DNA from: Celerinatantimonas diazotrophica
GTDB lineage: Bacteria > Pseudomonadota > Gammaproteobacteria > Enterobacterales > Celerinatantimonadaceae
NCBI RefSeq assembly: GCF_004339545.1
Contig: NZ_SMGD01000014.1
Span: forward strand, 114,109 to 178,108
Reading direction: 5' to 3'
Length of the DNA stretch: 64,000 bases
The translations under genes and the position numbers were made by a program. The notes under the pieces are model-generated. The model ran no database searches, was not told the origin of the DNA, and saw only the letters and a list, made by a program, of their open reading frames with translations. Shown one piece after another: positions 1-7,814 of this stretch (its first letter is position 1; the number at the start of each line of letters is the position of its first letter).

Positions 1-12
1 TTATAACCATGT

Positions 13-40
13 AAAAAAGCGACAGGCTGCAACCTGTCGC
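13..40 (-). terminator. Orphan hairpin with T-tract, minus-strand orientation
   Basis: An 8-bp perfect stem (GCGACAGG / CCTGTCGC, 19-26 and 33-40) is preceded by an A-run at 13-18, so on the minus strand it reads as a hairpin followed by a U-run, the form of an intrinsic terminator. No minus-strand gene lies directly upstream of it in that direction; the next one ends at 14667. It may belong to a gene pair that was separated by arrival of the restriction operon. Confidence 0.45.
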
Positions 41-86
41 TCCATTCAATACCAACAGTGCCGAGAAACACATAGGAGATCGAATA

Positions 87-497
87 ATGAAAGAATACCA
101 AACCCAGCTGGCCATGCAAGAAATTCAAGTTGAACATCGAGTCTACTTGGTTCATACCCAACAAATCACGAAGTCGCCCCAACAGCTTGCAAGCAAGGAC
201 TCCCAACCTAAAACATCGCGAGAAAAATTTGCTTTCCCTACACCAAAAGCAACTGAAAGTAATGAGTGTTTCTGTGATACAGAGAGAGTTATCGCCATTT
301 ATAACAAAGAGCAACAAAAACAAAGCGCTAAACGCAAAAAAATGACAGTCAAAATTCAACAGTGGTTTGAACATAAAGCGCTGGCGGCAGGCTGGAAGAT
401 AGCTAAATTCGTGCCCCATGCACACAACAACCGCATAGCAGGCTGTATGCTGTCTGTTCCACCGACTAAAGGAGTTATCGATGCCACAACGCACTAG
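87..497 (+). CDS. Hypothetical 136-aa protein heading the type I RM operon
   Basis: I do not recognise this protein. It is basic and low in hydrophobic segments: no signal peptide or membrane helix, a Lys/Gln-rich middle (about residues 75-95) and a more folded-looking C-terminal third. The start is supported by an AGGAG ribosome site about 8 nt upstream of the ATG. Its end overlaps the start of the half-length HsdS gene by 17 bp, so the two are probably translationally coupled. Position at the head of the operon suggests a regulator or accessory subunit, but that is inference only. Confidence 0.55.
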   Translation: MKEYQTQLAMQEIQVEHRVYLVHTQQITKSPQQLASKDSQPKTSREKFAFPTPKATESNECFCDTERVIAIYNKEQQKQSAKRKKMTVKIQQWFEHKALAAGWKIAKFVPHAHNNRIAGCMLSVPPTKGVIDATTH

Positions 498-1119
498 CAC
501 CAGAGCGCTAAGTGACATTGCCGACCTAAGAACAGGATTTACCTTCCGAGGAAAAATAGAGGAAGTCGATAAAGAGGCCGGCAATGTCCATGTGGCGCAA
601 ATTAAAGACGTTAGAGAGGCTTGGGAAAAATCCAACCTTTTTACCCTACAAGCCAGCCAAATGCCCTTGATAGAGTGGACAGGCAAAAGTAATGCTTTTG
701 TTAGCCCTGGTACAGTATTGCTCCCTGCGAGAGGTTCTAGAGGCGGCTATTTCAGGGCCTCTTGTTTAGTTACAGACGAACATTCTTCAAAACCCGTAGT
801 GGTTAGCAGTCAGTTTGTGGTTATCACACCTAAAGCAGATGTGATACCAGAATTTCTTTGTTGGTCTCTTAATCAACCGGCTGTTCAATACTGGCTATCA
901 GAAGGAACAGGCAGTCAGGGCAGCAACATTGTCATGTTAAATACCAAGGTAGCCGGAGAGCTGAAACTGGACATTCCTCCAATCGCGATACAACAGAAAA
1001 TTCTGCACATCAATCATCTATGGGAGCAGGAACAACACCTCACCAAAGCGCTGCTAAAAAATCGTGAAACCATGCTGCAAGGCATGTTTCAACAAATGAT
1101 TAAGGGAACCCATTCATGA
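481..1119 (+). CDS. Half-length type I specificity subunit (single-TRD HsdS-like)
   Basis: A 212-aa protein with one target-recognition domain. It opens with the usual S-subunit start (ALSDIADLRTGFTFRGK) and ends with the conserved proximal segment LDIPPIAIQQKILHINHLW followed by a helical spacer. Full HsdS proteins are about 400 aa with two such units, so this is one half. Half-S proteins are known to work as dimers recognising palindromic sites, or as alternative specificity parts. Its stop overlaps the hsdM start (ATGA). A second, full-length hsdS lies downstream in the same operon, so the assembly could use either. Function as a DNA-recognition subunit is likely; whether it is active is unknown. 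Confidence 0.8.
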   Translation: MPQRTSTRALSDIADLRTGFTFRGKIEEVDKEAGNVHVAQIKDVREAWEKSNLFTLQASQMPLIEWTGKSNAFVSPGTVLLPARGSRGGYFRASCLVTDEHSSKPVVVSSQFVVITPKADVIPEFLCWSLNQPAVQYWLSEGTGSQGSNIVMLNTKVAGELKLDIPPIAIQQKILHINHLWEQEQHLTKALLKNRETMLQGMFQQMIKGTHS

Positions 1120-2666
1120 ATAACCAAGTAACAACAAATAATAAAATCAACCAAGACAGTATTAACAAAGCATTGTGGGGCGCTTGCGACACTTTCCGCG
1201 GAACCATCAGCGCAGACACCTACAAAGACTTTATTCTGACAATGTTGTTTCTGAAGTACATCTCTGATGTCTGGCAGGATCATTACGATGGTTACAAAAC
1301 ACAGTACGGTGATGAACCAGAGCTCATCGAAGAGATGATGAAGAACGAGCGTTTTGTGCTGCCAAAAAATGCCAGCTTCTATGCTTTGTACGAGCATCGC
1401 CATGAACCTGGCAATGGCGAGCGCATTGATCAGGCATTGCATGCCATTGAAGAAGCCAATGGCACCAAACTCAACGATGCAGGAAAAAGTGTGTTCCAGG
1501 ATATCTCTTTCAACACCGACCGCTTAGGTGAAGAGAAACAGAAAAACAACATCCTGCGTTATCTGCTGGAAGACTTCGCCAAACCAGAACTCAACCTCAG
1601 TCCAAGCTGCGTCGGGACACTGGATGTAATTGGTAACGCCTACGAGTACTTAATCAAAAACTTTGCCGCCAGTGGCGGCCAAAAAGCCGGCGAGTTTTAT
1701 ACGCCGCCAGAAGTCAGTGACTTGATTGCTGAACTGCTTGAGCCACAACCAGGCGACAGCATTTGCGATCCGGCGTGTGGTTCTGCATCACTGTTGATGA
1801 AGTGTGGCAGTAAAGTCCGCAGCAACTTTGACAGTAAAAATTATGCGCTCTACGGACAGGAGGCAATTGGTTCTACTTGGTCACTAGCCAAGATGAATAT
1901 GTTCCTACACGGCGAAGACAACCACAAAATCGAATGGGGAGACACCATTCGTAATCCTAAGTTGCTGGATAAAAACGGTGATTTAATGCTGTTTGATATC
2001 GTAACCGCTAACCCGCCGTTTTCTTTGGATAAATGGGGTCATGAAGACGCGGCAAACGACAAGTTCAGCCGTTTTTACCGTGGTATACCGCCAAAAACCA
2101 AAGGTGACTATGCCTTCATTCTGCATATGATTGAGACACTTAAGCCGAAGACGGGTCGTATGGGGGTCGTTGTTCCCCATGGCGTGCTGTTTCGCGGTGC
2201 CGCAGAAGGTAAAATCCGCAAACAGTTGATTGAAGAAAATTTACTGGATGCAGTAATAGGCCTGCCAGAGAAGCTGTTTTACGGGACCGGGATTCCAGCC
2301 GCCATTCTGATTTTCAAAAAAGAGAAGATCGATGACAACGTGCTGTTTATTGATGCCTCACGCGAGTTTAAACCGGGTAAAAATCAGAACCAGCTCAGCG
2401 AAGCTAATATTGCTAGGATCGTCGCCACCTACCAAGCGGGAGAAAACGTCGATAAGTATGCTTATTTGGCTAGCCTGAAAGAGATCCAAGATAACGACTA
2501 CAACCTCAATATTCCACGTTATGTCGATACCTTTGAGGAAGAGGAAGAGATCGACCTGATGGCCGTGCGAGCAGAACGCGAACAGCTCAAAGCACAGCTA
2601 GCTAGTCTGGAAGATGAAATGACATCTTATTTGGCTGAATTGGGTTATTTAAGCAACGCAGAATAA
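1116..2666 (+). CDS. hsdM: Type I modification methyltransferase HsdM
   Basis: Adenine-N6 DNA methyltransferase subunit of the type I complex (M2S modifies, R2M2S restricts). The 516-aa length is normal. Visible features: helical N-terminal domain (about 1-170), GEFYTPPEV leading to SAM-binding motif I DPACGSASLL near residue 218, and the catalytic motif IV NPPF near residue 300. The C-terminal end is coiled-coil-like and acidic (EEEEEID...), as expected for contact with HsdS. It overlaps the preceding half-S gene by 4 bp and is followed 11 bp later by dinD. Confidence 0.95.
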   Translation: MNNQVTTNNKINQDSINKALWGACDTFRGTISADTYKDFILTMLFLKYISDVWQDHYDGYKTQYGDEPELIEEMMKNERFVLPKNASFYALYEHRHEPGNGERIDQALHAIEEANGTKLNDAGKSVFQDISFNTDRLGEEKQKNNILRYLLEDFAKPELNLSPSCVGTLDVIGNAYEYLIKNFAASGGQKAGEFYTPPEVSDLIAELLEPQPGDSICDPACGSASLLMKCGSKVRSNFDSKNYALYGQEAIGSTWSLAKMNMFLHGEDNHKIEWGDTIRNPKLLDKNGDLMLFDIVTANPPFSLDKWGHEDAANDKFSRFYRGIPPKTKGDYAFILHMIETLKPKTGRMGVVVPHGVLFRGAAEGKIRKQLIEENLLDAVIGLPEKLFYGTGIPAAILIFKKEKIDDNVLFIDASREFKPGKNQNQLSEANIARIVATYQAGENVDKYAYLASLKEIQDNDYNLNIPRYVDTFEEEEEIDLMAVRAEREQLKAQLASLEDEMTSYLAELGYLSNAE

Positions 2667-2677
2667 GAAGGTTTCAC

Positions 2678-3538
2678 ATGGAACAACAGCACATTCAATC
2701 GCTTACAACCACCTTTGAAGGCCATGCGCAGCAAACCGAAAATGGTGTCGAATTTTGGCTAGCACGCGATCTGCAACATCTGCTGGGTTATGGTAAATGG
2801 GATAACTTTGTCAGCGTGATCTCAAAAGCCAAAACGGCCTGCGAAATTAGTGGTCATGCCATTGTCGACCATTTTGCCGACGTTGGGAAAATGGTCGAGC
2901 TTGGTTCTGGCAGTCAACGGGAAATCGATGATGTGATGCTCACCCGCTACGCCTGCTATTTGATCGCTCAGAATGGTGATTCACGTAAGCGAGAAATCGC
3001 CTTTGCTCAAACTTACTTTGCCATGCAAACCCGTAAAGCGGAGCTAATCGAACAACGTTTATTGGCAGCCGAACGAGTTGTTGCGCGGCACAAACTCTCA
3101 GCCACGGAAAAAGAACTCTCCAGCGTTATTTTTGAACAGACGGGTGGGAATCAAAACTTTGCTTTAATCCGTAGCAAAGGCGATAGTGCTCTGTTTGGAA
3201 AGAGTACGCAAGCCATGAAAGCGCAATGGCTTGTGCCAGATAATCGCCCACTGGCCGACTTTGCACCTACGATTATTCTTAAAGCGAAAGACTTTGCCAC
3301 TGAGATCACTATCCACAATGCCCGGACACAACAAATGACTCGCGAGCAACAAATATCTAACGAGCATATCACGAATAACGATGCGGTCCGCCAAACCTTG
3401 TTAAGCCGAGGAATACGTCCTGAACAGTTACCACCAGCAGAGGATGTAAAAAAAGTTGAGCGTCGTTTAGCCTCTGCAGATAAAAAATCACTGAGAAATC
3501 CAGACACCCTCAGTGATGGGGAAACAAGCCATGAATAA
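2678..3538 (+). CDS. dinD: DNA-damage-inducible protein D (DinD) homologue
   Basis: A 286-aa protein matching the DinD family (E. coli DinD is 274 aa and inhibits RecA-dependent strand exchange; this is family knowledge). Seen: N-terminal BRO/KilA-like start with EFWLARDLQHLLGYGKWDNF, then TRYACYLIAQNGDSRKREIAFAQ split over about residues 88-112, and a helical C-terminal half with the family signature GNQNFALIRSKGD. A ribosome site (AAGGTTTCAC) precedes the ATG. DinD genes recur inside hsd operons; here it may moderate RecA-linked DNA damage signalling when the host is under restriction stress, which is inference. Confidence 0.88.
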   Translation: MEQQHIQSLTTTFEGHAQQTENGVEFWLARDLQHLLGYGKWDNFVSVISKAKTACEISGHAIVDHFADVGKMVELGSGSQREIDDVMLTRYACYLIAQNGDSRKREIAFAQTYFAMQTRKAELIEQRLLAAERVVARHKLSATEKELSSVIFEQTGGNQNFALIRSKGDSALFGKSTQAMKAQWLVPDNRPLADFAPTIILKAKDFATEITIHNARTQQMTREQQISNEHITNNDAVRQTLLSRGIRPEQLPPAEDVKKVERRLASADKKSLRNPDTLSDGETSHE

Positions 3539-3617
3539 TTACGCAGAAACGAAACGAACAACAGCCCAACAGACTGAGCTGGCCAAGTATCTGGAGGAGT
3601 TGAGTTATGGTGCCTGA
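3531..3617 (+). CDS. Possible 28-aa coupling peptide between dinD and hsdS
   Basis: A short reading frame begins within the dinD stop region (ATG inside CATGAATAA) and ends 10 bp inside hsdS. The peptide starts MNNYAETKRTTAQQTELAKY and is helical in character. It contains the GGAGG ribosome site of hsdS. It could be a real peptide, a translational coupling device, or chance. No family is recognised. Confidence 0.3.
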   Translation: MNNYAETKRTTAQQTELAKYLEELSYGA

Positions 3618-4845
3618 AGGTTGGGATGTAAAGCCCCTAGCCGATATTGCCCAGGTAACATCAGGGGGGACGCCTAGTCGTAAAAAGCCAGAATACTGGC
3701 TGAACGGAACAGTGCCATGGATAAGAACCACTGAAGTCCAAAATTGCGTTTTAACTCCTGAAGACACTCAGGAGTATATTAGCGAATTAGGTTTAAAGAA
3801 TTCTTCGGCCAAGATTGTACCTGCTGGAGCAGTCTTATTGGCAATGATTGGGCAAGGGAAAACAAGAGGACAAGTTGCATTACTGAAATTTGAGGCAACA
3901 ACAAATCAGAATTGTTCTGCAATCATATTCAAAAATGATCAGGAACCTACTTTTCACTTTAACTTTCTCTTAAGCCAGTATGAAAATATCCGAGCAATGA
4001 GTAATTCTGCCGGGCAAAGTAACTTGAGTGGTACATTGGTAAAAGCAATTAGAGTTCCCGTTCCTCCTCTTACTGAACAAAAGAAAATCGCCCAAATTCT
4101 CTCCACCTGGGATAAGGCCATCACCACCACAGAACAACTACTCGCCACAGGTAAGCAGCAGAAAAAAGCCCTGATGCAACAACTGCTCACTGGCAAAAAA
4201 CGCCTGCTGGATAAGAATGGGGTTAGGTTTAGTAGGGAGTGGAAGGTATCTAAGCTTTCAAAGCTATTCGAACGTGTAACGACAAAAAATAATGGTCAAA
4301 GCACAAACGTAGTTACCATATCAGGGCAACATGGCTTGATTCGGCAGGAAGACTTTTTCAAAAAAACTGTTGCTTCTGAAACTCTTGATGGCTACTTCTT
4401 GCTAAAGCAGGGGCAGTTCGCCTACAACAAAAGCTATTCAAACGGCTATCCAATGGGTGCAATCAAACGCCTGAATCGCTACCCAGATGGTGTTGTAACA
4501 ACGCTCTATATTTGCTTTGAACTATCAGATTCTGATCACGCCGATAGCGATTTTTGGGAACACTACTTCGAATCGGGTCTTCTGAACCAGGGGTTGTCTC
4601 AAATTGCGCACGAAGGTGGTCGCGCTCATGGTTTGCTCAACGTAAAGCCTTCGGATTTCTTTTCATTAAAAGTGCCTATCCCCAGTTTTGAAGAACAACA
4701 AAAAATCGCCACCGTACTCGCCACGGCCGATCAGGAAATCACTGGCCTACAACAAAAGCTCAATGCCTTAAAACAGGAGAAAAAAGCGCTAATGCAACAG
4801 TTATTGACGGGTAAGCGGCGGGTGAAAGTCGAGGAAGCGGCCTGA
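3607..4845 (+). CDS. hsdS: Full-length type I specificity subunit HsdS
   Basis: A 412-aa two-TRD S subunit that sets the bipartite recognition sequence for HsdM/HsdR. TRD1 spans about 1-150 (starts VPEGWDVKPLADIAQVTSGG) and ends with VPPLTEQKKIAQILSTWDKA plus a spacer helix KKALMQQLLTGKKRL; TRD2 spans about 205-355 and ends with a second copy (PSFEEQQKIATVLATAD, KKALMQQLLTGKRRV). The repeated conserved blocks give the normal circular symmetry. The start is supported by GGAGG at 3593-3597. Only 1 nt separates its stop from the next gene. TRD DNA sequence differs in flavour from the conserved blocks, typical of swapped TRDs. Confidence 0.95.
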   Translation: MVPEGWDVKPLADIAQVTSGGTPSRKKPEYWLNGTVPWIRTTEVQNCVLTPEDTQEYISELGLKNSSAKIVPAGAVLLAMIGQGKTRGQVALLKFEATTNQNCSAIIFKNDQEPTFHFNFLLSQYENIRAMSNSAGQSNLSGTLVKAIRVPVPPLTEQKKIAQILSTWDKAITTTEQLLATGKQQKKALMQQLLTGKKRLLDKNGVRFSREWKVSKLSKLFERVTTKNNGQSTNVVTISGQHGLIRQEDFFKKTVASETLDGYFLLKQGQFAYNKSYSNGYPMGAIKRLNRYPDGVVTTLYICFELSDSDHADSDFWEHYFESGLLNQGLSQIAHEGGRAHGLLNVKPSDFFSLKVPIPSFEEQQKIATVLATADQEITGLQQKLNALKQEKKALMQQLLTGKRRVKVEEAA

Positions 4846-4846
4846 T

Positions 4847-6799
4847 ATGGATGAATTTACCCCTGCGAAATTACTGGAGCAACTGCGTCAACTGGACGAA
4901 CAACCACGTATAGAAGCCAAACGTGCCAGTGACATTGGCAAGTCGGTGATGCAAACCATCTGTGCCTTTGCCAATGAACCCGGGCTGGGTGGTGGCTATT
5001 TGCTATTGGGGATTGATGAGCCAAAAACCTCTGATGAAACCTTTCACGTTTGTGGGGTGACCGATGCCGATAGATTATTAAATAGCATCCAGAGTAACTG
5101 CCGGGAGCAGTTTGAAGCACCGATTCCGGTGCAGGGTGAAGTTGCCCAGCTGGAAGGCAAAAAAGTGATTCGCTTATTTGTGCCAGAACTGGAGCCTGCC
5201 GCTAAGCCTTGTACCTTCAAAGGGAAATTCGATAGCAAAAATAAGCGTAAAACAGGGGTGTGGCGACGCGGGCTGAATGGGGATTACGAATGTAGCCAGC
5301 ACGAGCTGGAACCGTTGTTATTAGCCAAAAGCGGCATGAATTATGAGCAGGTCATATTGCCCGATGCTGAATGGGATGACTTAGATCCTTCTGCCATTGC
5401 TTTATACCGTACATTACGTGCCAAAGTACGCCCATATGCTGAAGAGTTACAAGCGTCTGATCATGAAATGCTTTATGCGCTGAATCTGGTCAAGAAACAA
5501 GGCGACAAATGGGTACCTAATATTGCAGGGTTGCTGTTGATGGGTAAGCCATTGGCACTACGCCGTCTGTTACCTGCTGTACGCGTTGATTATGTGCGAA
5601 TTAATGGCACCCAATGGGTAGAAGACCCAGAGCAGCGTTTTGCGATTACGTTGGATATTCGTGAATCACTACTGCGGCTGATTCCAAAACTTGAAGCCAC
5701 GATTAGTGATGATCTACCTCGTCATTTTCGACTAAAAGACGGCAGTACACAGCGTAATGATGAGCCGCTATTGCCCCATAAGGTGATCCGTGAGGCGGTC
5801 GTGAATGCCGTGATGCACAGAGATTATCAGGTCAATCAACCCATTCTGGTCGTGCGCTACAGTAACCGCATTGAAATTCGCAATGCAGGTTATTCTCTGA
5901 AACCAGAGATCGCGCTGGGCGATATGGGGTCAAAGCTACGTAATCCCGTTATTGCCGCCGTGCTTTACGATTTAAGCTTTGCCGAAACTAAAGGTTCTGG
6001 TATTAAAACCATGCGTCGGTTGCTGGAGCAAGCGGGATTAACCGCGCCGGTATTTATCAGTAAAGTAATTGAAAATGAATTTGTTGGTACCTATTTGCTT
6101 CATCAGCTGCTAGGTGAAGAGCAACTCAGCTGGTTACAGCAGTTTGCCGAGTTACATTTAACCGATCATGAAGCCAAAGCTCTACTGCTCGCAAAGGAAA
6201 CGGGTGCAGTTGATAATGCCGGCTTGCGTGCCATCTCGGGTTTAGATACATTATCGGCGAGTCAACTGCTGCGCAAATTGCACTATCAATATCGTTTACT
6301 GGAGCAAGGCGGCGCAGGTCCTGCAACGTATTACCAGTTAGCGCAGCCATTGCAAAATGATGATCAGTTATCGCTGTTTCCAGCTAATGATGCAGCGACT
6401 GAGACGTCAAATACGAGTGACCTTATTCCAAATACGAGTGACCTTACCCAAAATACAAGTGACCTGATTCCAAATACGAGTGAGTTCTCTGTCCCGAATG
6501 AACTCACCCAAAGGATTGAACAACTCACTTCAAAAGCACGTAAGGACAAACTCTGGCCAATCATTGTTTGGCTATGTGCTTTACACCCTTATAAAGCCGA
6601 GCAATTGGCAACACAGCTAGCACGTAAAGAAACGCCTTTAAAACACAATCATTTGAACGTACTCAGAGAGCAAGAGGGCTTAATTGATTACCTTTATCCA
6701 GAAGTGGTTAATCATCCTAATCAGGCTTACCTCACAACCGCAAAAGGGCTTCAATGGCTAAAAGCCCAAGGTATTGATATTGGTAAGGGGTTAAGTTGA
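4847..6799 (+). CDS. AlbA_2 / RecG-like ATP-binding protein in RM operon
   Basis: A 650-aa protein with an N-terminal Schlafen/AlbA_2 domain (EAKRASDIGKSVMQTICAFA, about 20-100) and a central GHKL-like ATP-binding region with REAVVNAVMHRDY near 325 and SYSNR/ETKGSGIKTMRR further on, the layout of proteins often labelled putative transcriptional regulator or RecG-related. A Gln/Asn-rich linker with 7-residue repeats (NTSDLIP, about 522-547) joins a C-terminal winged-helix-like domain. Start follows the hsdS stop by 1 nt (TGATATG), and the same junction is used at its own end before rhuM. Such proteins recur in type I loci as accessory genes; the role here (regulation or separate phage defence) is not known. 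Confidence 0.85.
   Translation: MDEFTPAKLLEQLRQLDEQPRIEAKRASDIGKSVMQTICAFANEPGLGGGYLLLGIDEPKTSDETFHVCGVTDADRLLNSIQSNCREQFEAPIPVQGEVAQLEGKKVIRLFVPELEPAAKPCTFKGKFDSKNKRKTGVWRRGLNGDYECSQHELEPLLLAKSGMNYEQVILPDAEWDDLDPSAIALYRTLRAKVRPYAEELQASDHEMLYALNLVKKQGDKWVPNIAGLLLMGKPLALRRLLPAVRVDYVRINGTQWVEDPEQRFAITLDIRESLLRLIPKLEATISDDLPRHFRLKDGSTQRNDEPLLPHKVIREAVVNAVMHRDYQVNQPILVVRYSNRIEIRNAGYSLKPEIALGDMGSKLRNPVIAAVLYDLSFAETKGSGIKTMRRLLEQAGLTAPVFISKVIENEFVGTYLLHQLLGEEQLSWLQQFAELHLTDHEAKALLLAKETGAVDNAGLRAISGLDTLSASQLLRKLHYQYRLLEQGGAGPATYYQLAQPLQNDDQLSLFPANDAATETSNTSDLIPNTSDLTQNTSDLIPNTSEFSVPNELTQRIEQLTSKARKDKLWPIIVWLCALHPYKAEQLATQLARKETPLKHNHLNVLREQEGLIDYLYPEVVNHPNQAYLTTAKGLQWLKAQGIDIGKGLS
6410..6487 (+). 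repeat. In-frame 21-bp tandem repeat
   Basis: Three full 21-bp units (6410-6430, 6431-6451, 6452-6472) starting AATACRAGTGACC, plus a partial fourth, encode the heptads NTSDLIP, NTSDLTQ, NTSDLIP, NTSEF. They lie in the linker of the AlbA_2 protein. The unit is a multiple of three, so changes in copy number would alter linker length without breaking the frame. Confidence 0.85.
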
Positions 6800-6800
6800 T

Positions 6801-7814
6801 ATGAATAACGATCTAATCCTCTACACCACTGATGATGGTCAATCGCAGTTCGTATTGCGCGAATTAGGTGGGCAAGTATGGCTCACCCAGTTAGAAATGG
6901 CAGAGCTGTACCAGACCAGCAAACAGAACATTAGTCTCCACGTACAAAATATCTTGGAGGAAGGTGAACTTGCTCAAGATGCAACCGTCAAGGAAAACTT
7001 GACAGTTCAAAATGAAGGCGGCCGAGAAGTCAAACGTCGTATTCAATACTATTCGTTACCCATGATTATTGCCGTAGGCTACCGCGTACGTTCTACCCGT
7101 GGCACCCAGTTTAGACAATGGGCTACCCGCACCCTTGACGAATATCTGGTAAAAGGCTTCGCCATGGATGACGAGCGCCTTAAAGACCCTCGATGGGACT
7201 ATTTCGATGAGCTGCTTGAACGCATTCGCGACATCCGTTCGTCGGAGAAGCGTTTCTATCAAAAAATCCGCGATTTACTGGCGCTGTCTGAAGACTACCG
7301 GACAAACGAGAAAGCAACAGGATTATTGTTTGCCGAGGTTCAAAACAAACTTTTCTTTGCCGTCACAGGTCATACTGCTGCTGAATTGGTTGTTGAGCGT
7401 GCAGACGCATCCAAGCCCAACATGAACCTAACCAGCTTTGCGGGCAATAAGGTTCGTAAAGCCGATGTCGTAATTGCTAAAAATTATCTACAAGCAGATG
7501 AATTGGAAAACCTGAATCGCTTGGTCAGCATGTTCTTCGAGTTTGCCGAGTTTCGGGCAAAAAACAAAGCTCACCTTCGCTTGCAAGATTGGCGTGAATA
7601 CGTCGATAAGTTTATGGACTTTAACGAGCAACCACTGCTAAACAGCGCCGGCCGCATCAGCCACCAGCAGATGGAGAAAATCGCTCACAAATATTATGAG
7701 GCTTTCAACTTTCAGCGCAATAAACTGGAAGCTCTGGCGGAAGATGAAAGAGAACTCAAGGAATTGGAAAAGCTGGAGCAGCGCCTGAGCCAGAAAAGGA
7801 AGCCAACAAAATGA
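6801..7814 (+). CDS. rhuM: RhuM family protein
   Basis: A 337-aa member of the RhuM (virulence RhuM / KilA-like) family. N-terminal block with VWLTQLEMAELYQTSKQNIS (about 27-46), a helix-turn-helix-like segment, then YYSLPMIIAVGYRVRSTRGTQFRQW split over residues 82-106, and a C-terminal Fic-related/death-on-curing-like helical region with ending coiled coil. First named in a Salmonella pathogenicity island; the biochemical role is unknown. It recurs between hsd genes, as here, where it overlaps the hsdR start by 4 bp (ATGA). Confidence 0.88.
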   Translation: MNNDLILYTTDDGQSQFVLRELGGQVWLTQLEMAELYQTSKQNISLHVQNILEEGELAQDATVKENLTVQNEGGREVKRRIQYYSLPMIIAVGYRVRSTRGTQFRQWATRTLDEYLVKGFAMDDERLKDPRWDYFDELLERIRDIRSSEKRFYQKIRDLLALSEDYRTNEKATGLLFAEVQNKLFFAVTGHTAAELVVERADASKPNMNLTSFAGNKVRKADVVIAKNYLQADELENLNRLVSMFFEFAEFRAKNKAHLRLQDWREYVDKFMDFNEQPLLNSAGRISHQQMEKIAHKYYEAFNFQRNKLEALAEDERELKELEKLEQRLSQKRKPTK

